A stretch of DNA of 64,000 nt, taken from positions 1-64,000 of the forward strand of contig CAVXYK010000019.1 in the NCBI GenBank assembly GCA_963765875.1, written 5' to 3'. The notes under the pieces are model-generated. The model had not been told where the DNA came from, searched no databases, and saw nothing but the letters and a program-made list of their open reading frames with translations. Position 1 is the first letter of the stretch, and every line of letters begins with the position of its first letter. The translations under genes were made by a program, and so were the position numbers. The stretch comes from JAWKOK01 sp963765875 (GTDB lineage: Bacteria; Chloroflexota; Anaerolineae; Caldilineales; Caldilineaceae). Below, in pieces: positions 28,151 to 37,335 of this stretch.

Positions 28151-29881
28151 ATGGCATTGACGACACTTCATGGTCAGAAAAGCAAACGGACCGTGAAGTC
28201 ATTCTTCCCCATCCTAGAATGGTTACCGGCCTACAAACCATCGTTTCTGCGCCCGGACCTTATCGCAGCGCTCACCGTCTGGGCATTGCTGGTCCCCGAA
28301 GCCATGGCCTATGCCGGCATCGCGGGCATGCCGCCTGAAACCGGACTGTATGCAGCTCCGTTGGCCCTAATTGCGTACGCCATCTTCGGCACCTCGAAAC
28401 ACTTGAACGTGGGTCCGAGCTCCACGGTGGCTGCACTCTCACTGAGTGTTGTTGTCGGCTTTGCCGCTGTCGGCACCGAGGAGTTCATTGCCCTCACCGT
28501 GATGCTGGCGCTGCTGACAGGAATCCTCCTCATCATCGCCGGACTACTGCGGCTGGGCGTGTTGGCGGATTTCCTTTCGCGTCCGGTGCTGGATGGTTTT
28601 GTGGTAGGGGTTGCCATTACTGTCCTCGTCGGTCAATTGGACAAATTATTGGGTTTCGATCCCGATAGCGCGGATTTTGTGCCGGAGGTATTGGCCTTCG
28701 TTATCAATCTGGGGCAGATTCACTGGGCTACCTTTTTCGTAGGATTGATCTGCTTGGCAGCGCTCTTTCTGATGCATCGCTACACGCCCAAGATTCCGGC
28801 GGCACTCACTGTCATGGTACTGGCAATCGTGGCTTCGTATCTGTTCAAGTTTGATAGCCGAGATATCCATATTGTCGGTGCGATCCCTGCAGGCTTGCCG
28901 CCCATTGGCTTGCCGGCGGGCGTTGGCCCCAGGGATGCGTTGGCGTTGATTCCTGGGGCAGCAGCCATCGCCCTGGTCGCCTTTGCCGAGTCTGTGGCCG
29001 TCGCACGATCCTATGCCACCAAGTTTAATTACAGGGTTGAAGCCGACCAGGAATTAATCGCCGTTGGTGCGGCCAACGCCGGGTCCGGCTTCAGCGGCGG
29101 ATTCGTAGTCGATGGAAGCCTTTCCAAGACTGCAGCCTCGGTCGATGCCGGCGCCACGAGCCAAATGGTCTCGATCATCGCCGGCATTGCCGTGCTGATC
29201 ACCGCCGTCTTTCTGACGCCCCTCTTCTACTATCTGCCCGAAGCAGCATTGGCTGCCATCGTCATCCATGCCGTATGGCACCTGGTCAACTACCGCAAGA
29301 TCTCGCAGTATTGGGGTGTCACCAATCTGGACTTTTGGACAGCTTTGGTGGCCGTCGTGGGCGTTTTGGCTATCGGTATTTTGCAGGGCATTGTCCTGGC
29401 GCTCTGTCTGGGGTTATTTGGTTTGGTCTTGGCTGCCAAGAGTCGCAAGAGTTCGGTCATGGGCAAGGTGCCGGGCGAGGAAACATTCCGCAGCCTCGAA
29501 CACTTCCCCGATGGCGAAACCTATCCTGGGCTATTGATCTTACGTTTCGATGGGGCGCTTTTCTTTGCCAACGCGCCCGATTTTGCCGATGAGGTCCGGG
29601 AGGGCGTGGCGCTCTACGATCCGAAGGTTGTATTGGTCGACGGCGAAGCGATCACCGATATCGATGCCACTGCTATCATGACGATCCATGAACTGAAGAA
29701 TGAGTTAGAACGTGTCGGCATCGAACTGCGTTTTGCTCGTATTCAGTCCTCAATTCAGGAGATCATGAAGCGACTCAATACGCACAACGTCATCGACTCC
29801 GATCGGATATATGTGTCGGTCCGAGCCGGAGTTGAAGCCTATCTGGCCGAATCCCAGGAATCGGAAGATCGTGACCAGTAG
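28151..29881 (+). CDS. SulP family anion transporter with STAS domain
   Basis: 576-residue inner-membrane secondary transporter (SLC26/SulP) for sulfate, bicarbonate or other anions. The membrane region begins RPDLIAALTVWALLVPEAMAYAGIAGMPPETGLYAA and includes LNVGPSSTVAALS and AFAESVAVARSYATK. The C-terminal cytoplasmic STAS domain is complete (LRFDGALFFANAPDFADEV, LVDGEAITDIDATAIMTIHEL). ATG 28151 has AGAGGA upstream. The TAG stop lies inside the left end of a repeat element (29876-29980). The ion specificity cannot be read from sequence. Confidence 0.93.
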   Translation: MALTTLHGQKSKRTVKSFFPILEWLPAYKPSFLRPDLIAALTVWALLVPEAMAYAGIAGMPPETGLYAAPLALIAYAIFGTSKHLNVGPSSTVAALSLSVVVGFAAVGTEEFIALTVMLALLTGILLIIAGLLRLGVLADFLSRPVLDGFVVGVAITVLVGQLDKLLGFDPDSADFVPEVLAFVINLGQIHWATFFVGLICLAALFLMHRYTPKIPAALTVMVLAIVASYLFKFDSRDIHIVGAIPAGLPPIGLPAGVGPRDALALIPGAAAIALVAFAESVAVARSYATKFNYRVEADQELIAVGAANAGSGFSGGFVVDGSLSKTAASVDAGATSQMVSIIAGIAVLITAVFLTPLFYYLPEAALAAIVIHAVWHLVNYRKISQYWGVTNLDFWTALVAVVGVLAIGILQGIVLALCLGLFGLVLAAKSRKSSVMGKVPGEETFRSLEHFPDGETYPGLLILRFDGALFFANAPDFADEVREGVALYDPKVVLVDGEAITDIDATAIMTIHELKNELERVGIELRFARIQSSIQEIMKRLNTHNVIDSDRIYVSVRAGVEAYLAESQESEDRDQ

Positions 29882-29980
29882 TTCACGATTTGGAGAAAGC
29901 GAGATTCTTCACTGGTCTTTTTCCAGAGTGAAGGCGCCGGATTGGCCCGCCCAGAATGACAAATTGTGGGCTGCTGGTGA
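29876..29980. repeat. MITE-like repeat overlapping the sulP stop codon
   Basis: Starts CAGTAGTTCACGATTTG; the TAG is the sulP stop. The core GAGATTCTTC ... CAGAATGACAAATTG is the same family as 24150-24272 in reverse orientation. Confidence 0.7.
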
Positions 29981-30092
29981 CTGACAAATCGAGTTTTTTG
30001 CAGTAGAATCGTAGGGTTCTATCTGGTTCGGTCGATGAACGGCAGGGCTGTTGAACTATTTTTGACGAATCAAGCAGGAAAAGGGAGGAAGC

Positions 30093-30584
30093 ATGTCGCA
30101 ACTAATCGTAATAACCTTCGATAACGCCGATGAGGCAGGTAAGGTCCGAGATGCGATTCACAGAGGCGAGAAGGGGGGACAGATTAGCCTGGACGATTCT
30201 GCAGTGGTCGTCCGCGATGAAAAAGGCAAGGTCCATGTCAAAAACCAATTGGATCGTGGCGTGAAAATCGGTGCGGTCGGCGGCGGCCTATTGGGCCTCC
30301 TGCTGGCGGGCATTTTCTTCCCCGTTGCCGGCATTCTCGTAGGTGTGTTGGGTGGCATGGGTGTGGGCGCACTGGCAGATCTGGGCATTCAGAAGAGCTT
30401 CGTCAAGGAAGTCTCTGACGAACTGCAACCGGGGACGTCGGCGCTCTTTCTGATCATCCGCCACGCCAACCCCAATGCCGTCGTTGCGGAACTAAAACCT
30501 TACAAGGGTAAGGTTATTCAGACAACACTCGATCCCGAGGACGAAGAAACGCTCAAGCGCGTCCTCAAAGAGCGCGAGGGGTAA
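30093..30584 (+). CDS. DUF1269 family membrane-associated protein
   Basis: 163 residues. An N-terminal ferredoxin-like half (IVITFDNADEAGKVRDAIHR), a glycine-rich double membrane segment at about 53-93 (VGGGLLGLLLAGIFFPVAGILVG) and a C-terminal half (DELQPGTSALFLIIRHANPNAVV) define DUF1269, often stress-induced. GGGAGG precedes the ATG at 30093. A degenerate relative sits at 33121-33497. Confidence 0.85.
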   Translation: MSQLIVITFDNADEAGKVRDAIHRGEKGGQISLDDSAVVVRDEKGKVHVKNQLDRGVKIGAVGGGLLGLLLAGIFFPVAGILVGVLGGMGVGALADLGIQKSFVKEVSDELQPGTSALFLIIRHANPNAVVAELKPYKGKVIQTTLDPEDEETLKRVLKEREG

Positions 30585-30649
30585 GCTACCAGTTGACGAA
30601 TCAGATTCGTCAATTTTTCTGCAAATAACATATCTCAAGGAGAACCAAC

Positions 30650-31432
30650 ATGTCTGACGAAAGTACGCAGAACGACGAACTGGCCGCTGCCGCTGATGAC
30701 TTGGCCGAAGCCGGTATGATCGACGCCGCCATCGGCGTGGAAGAGCTTGACGAAGCTGCCGAAGCTGCCGCCTTTGCGGCTACCGCTGGAGCCGCCGCCG
30801 CCTCGGATCTCACCCGCTCTGTTGACGCAGGCGCTGTGGCGAATCGACTCGGGACGCTTAGTGAAATGGTCGGCGTTGCCGGCATCAATGATGTTTCTCA
30901 GGGCATCGATATGCTGACTGCTTCTGATGATGTCGAAGCCATGAGCGCTGTGGTTGGCATGATGAGCCTGGGCGATTTCGATCGTGGCCTGGAGTTGAGC
31001 CGGCTGGCCGGCGAGCTTTCGACTATCGCCGAAGTCGTTGCCCTTCTGGAAATGCCGGTGTTGGCGACGGTTCTGGATGATCGGGGTGATCAGCTCCAGG
31101 AGATTGCCGTTGACGTGATCCTGCGTGCGGGCGCCGAGCGAGGTCTGGCCTCGCTGATGGCGGCCACCGGGCAGCACATCGCCGAGATGGGCGAAGAGGA
31201 GATCGACGAAGGCGTATTGCGCATGGCCGCCTCTGATATCGCTGCCCAGCGCTCTGAAGAATTGGCCGAGGCCGCCGTACTTCTGGGCATTCGGGGTACT
31301 GTCGAAGGCGCCGCTGCCGGTGCAGCCGCAGACTTGGCCGGCGATCTTGCCGCTGAAGGTATTGCAGATGTTGCAACCGGCGCTGCCGAATTTGGTGCTG
31401 GCGCCGTCCTGGATGAAGCTGCAGAAGGATAG
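30650..31432 (+). CDS. Acidic alanine-rich helical protein, hypothetical
   Basis: 260 residues, strongly biased to Ala, Glu, Asp, Leu and Gly, almost no aromatic residues or lysine; no cysteine. It should be nearly all helical with amphipathic repeats (AAAADDLAEAGMIDAAIGVEELDEAAEAAAF) and a glycine-alanine tail. No signal peptide. AAGGAG precedes the ATG at 30650. It follows the DUF1269 gene by 65 bases and may be cotranscribed. I recognise no family; a phasin- or stress-associated scaffold would fit the composition, but that is a guess. Confidence 0.65.
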   Translation: MSDESTQNDELAAAADDLAEAGMIDAAIGVEELDEAAEAAAFAATAGAAAASDLTRSVDAGAVANRLGTLSEMVGVAGINDVSQGIDMLTASDDVEAMSAVVGMMSLGDFDRGLELSRLAGELSTIAEVVALLEMPVLATVLDDRGDQLQEIAVDVILRAGAERGLASLMAATGQHIAEMGEEEIDEGVLRMAASDIAAQRSEELAEAAVLLGIRGTVEGAAAGAAADLAGDLAAEGIADVATGAAEFGAGAVLDEAAEG

Positions 31433-31651
31433 AACCAAGGCAGTAAAATCATCGTACGGACGTCATTGTATATTCGAAGATATCGTTTGGTCGCTCAGAT
31501 TCCAGGTTATGAATGGCAGGCCTACGCCTTAGCACTATACATAACCTTAGTTTGATGCGCATGGGCAAGGAAACCTGCCCCACCCCCTGAAATCCCAAAG
31601 AGCCTGCATAATGTGCACGCGACGTGTTAGCCAACACGAACACAAAGATGA

Positions 31652-32113
31652 GAGAACAACCATTCAGCTCTCCTCAATTCAACGCACTATGAGATCGCGG
31701 ATGATAAGCTCTACTTGTTTACAGTGGAGGACCAGCGCCCAATGACTCTGTCTCCGGCAGAGCAGGCGCCGCTACAAGGCGCCACGTGGTCCCTACGCTT
31801 CATTTTCTATGATGGAGAATTCCTGCCACTCATCCCTGGAACAACGGTGACGGTAGTGTCCGACGGTGAAACCCTGACCGGTAATGCTGGATGCAATGAC
31901 TATAGTGCGCCCTTGATCCGGGAAGACGGTTCGGTTCAGGTAGGTGAAATGACAGTCGCTGAGGAAACATGCATTTCTCCGGAATCGATCATGGTTCAAG
32001 AAACTAACTATCTCGAAGCATTGCAGTCGGCTACGGCGGTGGAGGAATTAGCCGGCGCTCTCATTCTGTACGACAGCGACGGAGTTCCGGTTTTGCTTTA
32101 CGGGGTACAATAA
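31652..32113 (+). pseudogene. Truncated META-domain protein
   Basis: The readable frame opens right after a stop at 31649-31651 and already encodes the end of one META domain (STHYEIADDKLYLFTVEDQ), followed by a full second one (LQGATWSLRF, TGNAGCNDYS, ETCISPESIMVQETNYLEALQS). A signal peptide and the first domain are missing, so this is most likely the 3' remnant of a tandem-META lipoprotein. A TTG at 31715 could still give a 132-residue cytoplasmic product, which would be odd for this family. Confidence 0.65.
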
Positions 32114-32189
32114 GCGCCACGGTTCTCCAAGCGGATGCAGTACGACACGACTTTTTCTAATTCCTTTTCTCATCTCAGAGAGGTGCTCC

Positions 32190-32834
32190 ATGTTAGACAT
32201 TCGAATCAACGCATCAGTGGCCTGCACTGATGGCGACGCGGGCCACATTCAAGCGCTAGTTGTGAATCCTGTTCAGAAGGCACTGACACACATTGTGGTC
32301 GGGAAGCATGAATCAGACCAATGGTCGCAGCACCTCGTTCAGATCAACGTTGTCCAAGAGGCATCGCCGGACCAGGTGCAGTTGACCTGCACGTTAGCCG
32401 AGTTGGCAGACATGGAGCCATTTGTTGAGCACCGGTACATCGGACCGGATGAGATTGATTCAACCATCCCCGACTATGTCTCCATGGAGGCTGGTGAGTA
32501 TATGTCACCTTACACGGTCGACATGTATCAGGGCGGGATAGATGTAGGCATTGAAGCCATCCCCCATGGCGAACTTGCGATTCATCGCGGCGCCAACGTC
32601 GAAGCAACAGACGGAAAGATAGGCCACGTCGGTGAGTTTGTCGTCGAGCCGGAGTCCGGCCACATCACCCATATCGTCTTGAAGAAGGGACACCTTTGGC
32701 GGAAACGAGAGATCGCCGTACCCGTGAGCCATGTTCGACGGGTTCTGGACGATGATGTCTTTCTGGATCTGGACAAGGACGCAGTGAACGCACTGCCAGA
32801 GCCATCGCTTGTTCGGCAATACAAGTCTGACTAA
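32190..32834 (+). CDS. PRC-barrel domain protein
   Basis: 214 residues with two PRC-barrel-like modules: residues 1-80 (VACTDGDAGHIQALVVNPVQKALTHIVV) and 128-200 (VEATDGKIGHVGEFVVEPESGHITHIVLKKGHLW), joined by an acidic linker with a Met/Tyr-rich segment. PRC barrels act in RNA processing and as assembly platforms; this double form is common in soil bacteria and of unknown role. AGAGGTG precedes the ATG at 32190. Cytoplasmic. Confidence 0.85.
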   Translation: MLDIRINASVACTDGDAGHIQALVVNPVQKALTHIVVGKHESDQWSQHLVQINVVQEASPDQVQLTCTLAELADMEPFVEHRYIGPDEIDSTIPDYVSMEAGEYMSPYTVDMYQGGIDVGIEAIPHGELAIHRGANVEATDGKIGHVGEFVVEPESGHITHIVLKKGHLWRKREIAVPVSHVRRVLDDDVFLDLDKDAVNALPEPSLVRQYKSD

Positions 32835-33052
32835 GGCGGTTCCAAAGAAATAGTGATCCACGAAACACGAAGAAAGCGGGCCTTTGTGTAAATTCGTGAC
32901 CGTTCGTGGCTGATTTGCCTTTTTGCAGTGGAGTTACTGAAATCCAGCACTTCACGATTTGTCATTCTGAGCGGGCCAATGGGCCCCCTCCTCTCTGGCA
33001 GGATGCCAGCGAAGAATCTCGTATCTCTTGAAACCGTGAACTACTGAAATCA
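32835..33052. repeat. Two adjacent dispersed repeats (GCAGTGGA family then MITE-like family)
   Basis: 32835-32937 holds inverted CCACGAA/TTCGTGG and ends CTTTTTGCAGTGGAG. 32940-33052 has ends CAGCACTTCACGATTTG and GTGAACTACTGAAATCAG, with the core GTCATTCTGAGCGG and AGCGAAGAATCTCG. Confidence 0.7.
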
Positions 33053-33120
33053 GAAAATAGGACGAGCGCATGGGGTTCGATAGAACTGAATGGTGCTGAC
33101 TGTCAGCATGGAAAGCTGGC

Positions 33121-33497
33121 ATGGGTGAGAATGCCGAGACCATTATCGTGGCCTCATTTAAAAACGAGAACGATGCGGCACGGGCGATGGAAGACTTGCA
33201 AGCTGCGAGCCGGAAGCAAAAGGTTAAGCTGAAGGATGTCGAGGCGGCATCGTATTGACCTTGACCGGCGTCAGTGTTTTGGCAGACGGCCTGGCCAATA
33301 GATTGCGTGCGGACGGCTTTGATGATCTCCAATTGGCCAAATTGACGGAATCGGTCCAGCGGGGAGGGGTCGCAGTGGTAACTGTGGCAGGGGCCAACTC
33401 GGTGGAGGTGGTCAATCAGTTGATGTCCATGGCAGGCGCCAAAATCTCCATACCAGCCGGCGCTCAGGCAACCCTCCGTCTCTGTTCAAGAAGTTGA
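33121..33497 (+). pseudogene. Degenerate DUF1269-like gene
   Basis: A 45-residue frame (VASFKNENDAARAMEDLQAA) ends at a TGA at 33256; a second frame overlapping it runs to 33497 (GLANRLRADGFDD, RGGVAVVTVAGANSVEVVNQLM). Together they match the two soluble halves of DUF1269 proteins, but the glycine-rich membrane segment is missing and the frame is broken. Family assignment is tentative. Confidence 0.4.
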
Positions 33498-33531
33498 TGG
33501 AGGCGACCTTGGTGGGAAAGATGGTAACGAA

Positions 33532-34590
33532 ATGGATTCGATTGAGTTGACTCAGGCTGAGAAACGCTATCTCAGCGATGAAATGGAAAAGGTCTCCAGA
33601 TCATTTGCTCTTGTGGTTCCGACGCTTGAAGAACCGTTCAATTTCTATACAGCGGTGGCCTATCTGGTCTGTCGTGTGGTTGACAATATCGAAGATTGTA
33701 CGCAGCCGTTCGATTGGAAGGACCGTCGATTCCAGGAATTTCATCAATTGCTCGAAACGCCTGCCATCGCCTCAAATATACTGGCAAGTTGGGGCCAGGA
33801 ATTGTGGCCGGGCTTGACGCCAGACGAAACTGCCATGATGGGCGAAACAACAGGCCTGCGTCTGTGGGAGATCTACGCAAAAATCCCAGAAGGGGATCGT
33901 TCAGCCATCCGGCGTTGGGCTGCCGAAATGGCAGATGGTATGGCAATCATTGAAGGGCCGGAGCGAGACAAGATGTTGGAGGAACACGACGGAATCCTCG
34001 TGCTCACCAATGCCTCCAGTTACAATGACTACTGCTATTACGTGGCCGGCACTGTTGGCCATATGGTCACTGAACTGGCCGTACGCCACTACGGACTATC
34101 GGACGAAATAGCGAGTCAACTGATCGCCTCGTGCGAGGCTTGTGGTCGGGGCCTGCAAAAGACCAATATTCTCAAGGACTTTGCCAAGGACCTGAAACGT
34201 GGCATCTCCTACATTCCCTATTCCTGGCACCAGGAGATTGACTGTACTTCGCTAGATTTGACCGGGGCGCCCATCGAGTGGACGCGAAAAGTCATTGGGG
34301 ATGTGGTTCAGGAACTGCAAGATGCTACAGACTATCTTCTTCCCCTTCCGCATGAAGCCTCCGGCTACCGAATGGCCTCACTTATGAGCTTGCTGCCTGC
34401 CTATCAGACTGTGCTCCTGGCAGCCAAAATGCACAAGGTACTCTTCACCCCGGCCCATCAGGTCAAGATCTCGCGTCCGACGATGATGAAGTGTACGTTG
34501 GATGCAAAATTGATGTTGAACAACAATGATGCTATTCGGGGATACAGCGACAGGCTTGAGCGAGAGATCGAGAAGGCGCTTGCATCGTAG
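33532..34590 (+). CDS. Squalene synthase-like (squalene/phytoene synthase family)
   Basis: 352 residues; condenses two farnesyl diphosphates head to head. Both aspartate-rich motifs are intact: DNIED (51-55) and NILKDFAKD (212-220), with YCYYVAGTVG (168-177) as in eukaryote-type squalene synthases (farnesyl-diphosphate farnesyltransferase) rather than bacterial HpnC/HpnD. No C-terminal membrane anchor is visible. No hpn or carotenoid gene is nearby. ATG 33532 fits the family N-terminus. Confidence 0.88.
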   Translation: MDSIELTQAEKRYLSDEMEKVSRSFALVVPTLEEPFNFYTAVAYLVCRVVDNIEDCTQPFDWKDRRFQEFHQLLETPAIASNILASWGQELWPGLTPDETAMMGETTGLRLWEIYAKIPEGDRSAIRRWAAEMADGMAIIEGPERDKMLEEHDGILVLTNASSYNDYCYYVAGTVGHMVTELAVRHYGLSDEIASQLIASCEACGRGLQKTNILKDFAKDLKRGISYIPYSWHQEIDCTSLDLTGAPIEWTRKVIGDVVQELQDATDYLLPLPHEASGYRMASLMSLLPAYQTVLLAAKMHKVLFTPAHQVKISRPTMMKCTLDAKLMLNNNDAIRGYSDRLEREIEKALAS

Positions 34591-34712
34591 TCTGCTTCGT
34601 GAGCGGCTTTAACCCCTGTTGGTCGCCATTGATTCTCAATTGATTGCTAGATCTCGTCGAATCAGGTTCGTAGCGTAGCGTTGGTAGATGCCGGGGGCAC
34701 ATCCTTTTCTGC

Positions 34713-35757
34713 TTAGGCAGAAGGGCCTGCATCGGTGAGGTCAATCTCGCTTCCCTCTTTGGTCACCAAATACGCGCCACAGTCACCCATCTTCTCGATC
34801 AACCGTCGTCCAACATCAACACCACTGACCATCAACGCAGTCGCCAAGCCATCAGCCAGCGCTGCGGTCGGAGCGATCACGGTGGCGCTGGCCAACTCCC
34901 GTGCGGAGTAGCCAGTGCGCGGGTCGAGGATGTGGTGGTGGCGCAGGTCCGTGGTGAATGATTGCATGTAATCACCTGACGTGGCCGCTGCCTGGTTTGA
35001 GAGATCGAATTTGGCAAGTAGATTTGCCGGGCCAGAGCGTGGCGGCTGGACGCCGATCTTCCAGGGGCTACGCCCCTCGTCCTCACCCATTGCGCTCAAA
35101 TCGCCCCCAGCCTCGACCAGCACATTGGCGAAGCCTAACGATGCCAATGTCTCGACGCCGGCATCCACGATGTAGCCCTTGCCGATGCCATCCAGCGTGA
35201 TGGCCATGCCGGGCTGTGCCAGCGAGACCCGGCTGCCGTCGATCTGAATATCGGTGTAATCGACCAGCGTCAACGCCTGTTCGATGGCCGCCGTCGGGGG
35301 GAGTTTCTCCATCTGATGATAGCGCTGGTAGATATCGACCAGCGGCTTGATCGTCACGTCAAAGGCGCCGTCGCTCTGCCGGCTGATGCGAAACGAGAGG
35401 TCAAGCAGATCCAGCAACGACTGATCGGCGTGGGTGAGGCTACCGGTGGCGTTGAGCTGCGAAAGCTGGCTGTCCACTCGATGGCGGCTCAAGATCGCTT
35501 CCAGCGCGGCCATGCGATCCAACGTAGCCTCAACCGCGGCATGCGCCACCGACCGATCCTCACCGACCAGCGTGAGATTGACCACCGTGCCCATGAGGAA
35601 ACGAGTCGCAGAGACTTCGGCTAGCTTGGTGCCGGGCTTGGCACCGAGCCGGGCGATACCGGAAAAATCCCCAAGCGCCCACATGGTGGCGGCGGTAGCC
35701 GTGCTAAACCCTGCAATTTTCAAGAAGTTTCGTCGCGAAAAACGATACCGAATTCAT
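34713..35757 (-). CDS. ApbE-type FAD:protein FMN transferase, Tat-exported (frameshifted in the signal peptide)
   Basis: Transfers FMN from FAD to a threonine of exported flavoproteins; Mg-dependent. Family motifs: ALEAILSRHRVDSQLSQLN, LDGIGKGYIVDAG, LVEAGGDLSAMGE, SGDYMQSF with HHHILDPRTGYSARELASATVIAPTAALADGLATALM. The mature frame continues upstream into SRRNFLKIAGFSTATAATMW, a twin-arginine signal, but has no start codon. With one fewer base in the 5-base run at 35738-35742 the frame joins an ATG at 35757 (MNSVSFSRRNFLKIAG). Last gene of the dehalogenase module and the likely enzyme that flavinylates the PceC-like protein. Confidence 0.85.
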
Positions 35758-35818
35758 GTTCGTGATTTGTCCCCATCCGCGTCTGTTTGCGTCCATCCGC
35801 TGCCAATTTCCACTCCGC

Positions 35819-35974
35819 CTACCCGAAAATTTGCAATAGCACGGCTTCTTCATTCGATATCTCTGCCATCACGTTGGTGGCCAGTTCGACCAACACAAGC
35901 CCCACGCAGATGATGATCACGGCGAAGATGATCAGCTCGATGACGCGGCGCTTCGATTTGCTACTTTGTGCCAT
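35819..35974 (-). CDS. 51-residue single-span membrane protein in the rdh module
   Basis: Short frame from ATG 35974 to TAG 35819, overlapping the end of the PceC-like gene by 43 bases in another frame. The product has a basic N-terminus (MAQSSKSKRRVIE), one membrane helix at about residues 12-32 (VIELIIFAVIIICVGLVLVEL) and an acidic tail (EISNEEAVLLQIFG). Positive-inside charge puts the tail outside the membrane. It sits between the PceC-like and apbE genes in the same direction. I do not recognise it; it could be an accessory subunit. Coding status is inferred from composition and placement. Confidence 0.5.
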   Translation of the reverse strand: MAQSSKSKRRVIELIIFAVIIICVGLVLVELATNVMAEISNEEAVLLQIFG

Positions 35975-37155
35975 AGTTCGATACCCCAAGCACGTACCAG
36001 GTGAATGATGTCGTAGACCGGATCCAGCGGGCAGAGATAGTTACACCACGGCCGCTTCACAAAGAGCGACACGATCAGCACGATGCCCAACAACACAAAG
36101 GCGATGGTGGATCCGGTGAAGCTGAAGAGCGTGCCAAAGACCTCGTAGCTTGAAATGCCCGGATTGCGGAAGAGAAAGGCGATGACGATGGCCAGCCAGG
36201 CCAATCCGCGCACGACCCAAAGCATGGTGCGACGATGATCGCGTGGGATGTTATATTTGGCCCCGCCGATGACGCCCATACATTCCTGGGTTGCCCCAAA
36301 TGGGCAGAACCAGGAGCAGTAGGCATTCTTGTTGTCCGCAAAGGCGACGAAGATGATGCCGCCTATCAACAGGTACCAGTAGATGTTGGTCTGCCACTGG
36401 GGCCAGAAGCCCAGAAGGAAGGAGTTGATCCGCGAAATGGTCAGCGGCAGGTTGAACCAGAAACCAAGTACCAACATCCCGGTGATCAACGTGGCCCAGC
36501 GCATCTGCTTCGTGTACTTGAACTTCCTTCGGTGGCCGATGTAGGCGGCGACGTAGAGCGCAATCAGCGTGATCTCCGGGATGCCGAACTGGATGGGAAT
36601 CGGTGCCGGTTCCGAGACAGGCAACGCCAGCTGTTCACCGGCCACGATTCGACTGCCTTCCAGCACCGAGGCGGCCATTGCACGTGCCGTATAGGTGGCC
36701 CCGGTTACGCCTTTAACGTCATCATCAAGCACAAAGGCATCCGTGTAGGGTTTATCATTCAACTGCGTGAATAGACCCCGATCGATCACCCGGTCGAAAA
36801 AGGAGGGCGTCTCTTTGTGGGAGATGACGGACATGCCTCGTACGATGCCGTCCAGATCGACGGCGACCGCCATTTCCATGGGGCCGCCATAGCCGACGGC
36901 CTCGCCTGTGGCGATGTAGCCCAGGAGTTCGCCATCCTGATAGGCGGCGTAGGTCGTGTCATCGACCAGCTCGAAACGGTCAGCCGCTGGCCAAGCTTCC
37001 GGCAATGCATTTGCGTTGCCGTCCCCTTCCAAATAGAGTCCGACAAACCAGGCAAGTACGAGCGTCACCATGGCAAACACCGCCAGCCAACGCTCGTTGC
37101 GCTTGGTCCGCGCCCGTTTGACGGCCTGCGGTGTTTGTAATGGGATAGTGGTCAC
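35932..37155 (-). CDS. PceC/NosR-like FMN-binding membrane protein with Fe-S motifs
   Basis: 407 residues. Helix at 22-42, then an extracytoplasmic FMN-binding domain (75-175) with the flavinylation motif TGATYT at 151-156 (FMN on T156), then about five helices. Two CX3CP motifs face the cytoplasm: C280/C284 and C371/C375. This is the layout of PceC/RdhC and NosR proteins, which move electrons across the membrane. The GTG start at 37155 has AGGAG upstream. With the ApbE gene downstream and rdhAB upstream it probably passes electrons to the dehalogenase. Confidence 0.85.
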   Translation of the reverse strand: MTTIPLQTPQAVKRARTKRNERWLAVFAMVTLVLAWFVGLYLEGDGNANALPEAWPAADRFELVDDTTYAAYQDGELLGYIATGEAVGYGGPMEMAVAVDLDGIVRGMSVISHKETPSFFDRVIDRGLFTQLNDKPYTDAFVLDDDVKGVTGATYTARAMAASVLEGSRIVAGEQLALPVSEPAPIPIQFGIPEITLIALYVAAYIGHRRKFKYTKQMRWATLITGMLVLGFWFNLPLTISRINSFLLGFWPQWQTNIYWYLLIGGIIFVAFADNKNAYCSWFCPFGATQECMGVIGGAKYNIPRDHRRTMLWVVRGLAWLAIVIAFLFRNPGISSYEVFGTLFSFTGSTIAFVLLGIVLIVSLFVKRPWCNYLCPLDPVYDIIHLVRAWGIELWHKVANRSAASSS

Positions 37156-37189
37156 GGTAGGGACGCTCCTGATGCTTGCTGGTGCTGCT

Positions 37190-37335
37190 TGATATTTACT
37201 GCGAAATGCGTAATGCGTAATCTGTTTGGGACTGGGGTCATTGGCTATATTGATATCTTTTGGTCCTAAGCGATCTCCAATGCTCGATGATCCCCATCAT
37301 CTACGAGACCTTACGCAGTACGCAGTACGCAAGCA
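37190..37335. repeat. Short tandem-like repeat (acgcagtacg / atgcgtaatg type)
   Basis: GCGAAATGCGTAATGCGTAATC and ACGCAGTACGCAGTACGCAAG lie on either side of the 3' end of the TPR gene. The same word family is dense at 59620-59735 and 58080-58110. Confidence 0.5.
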
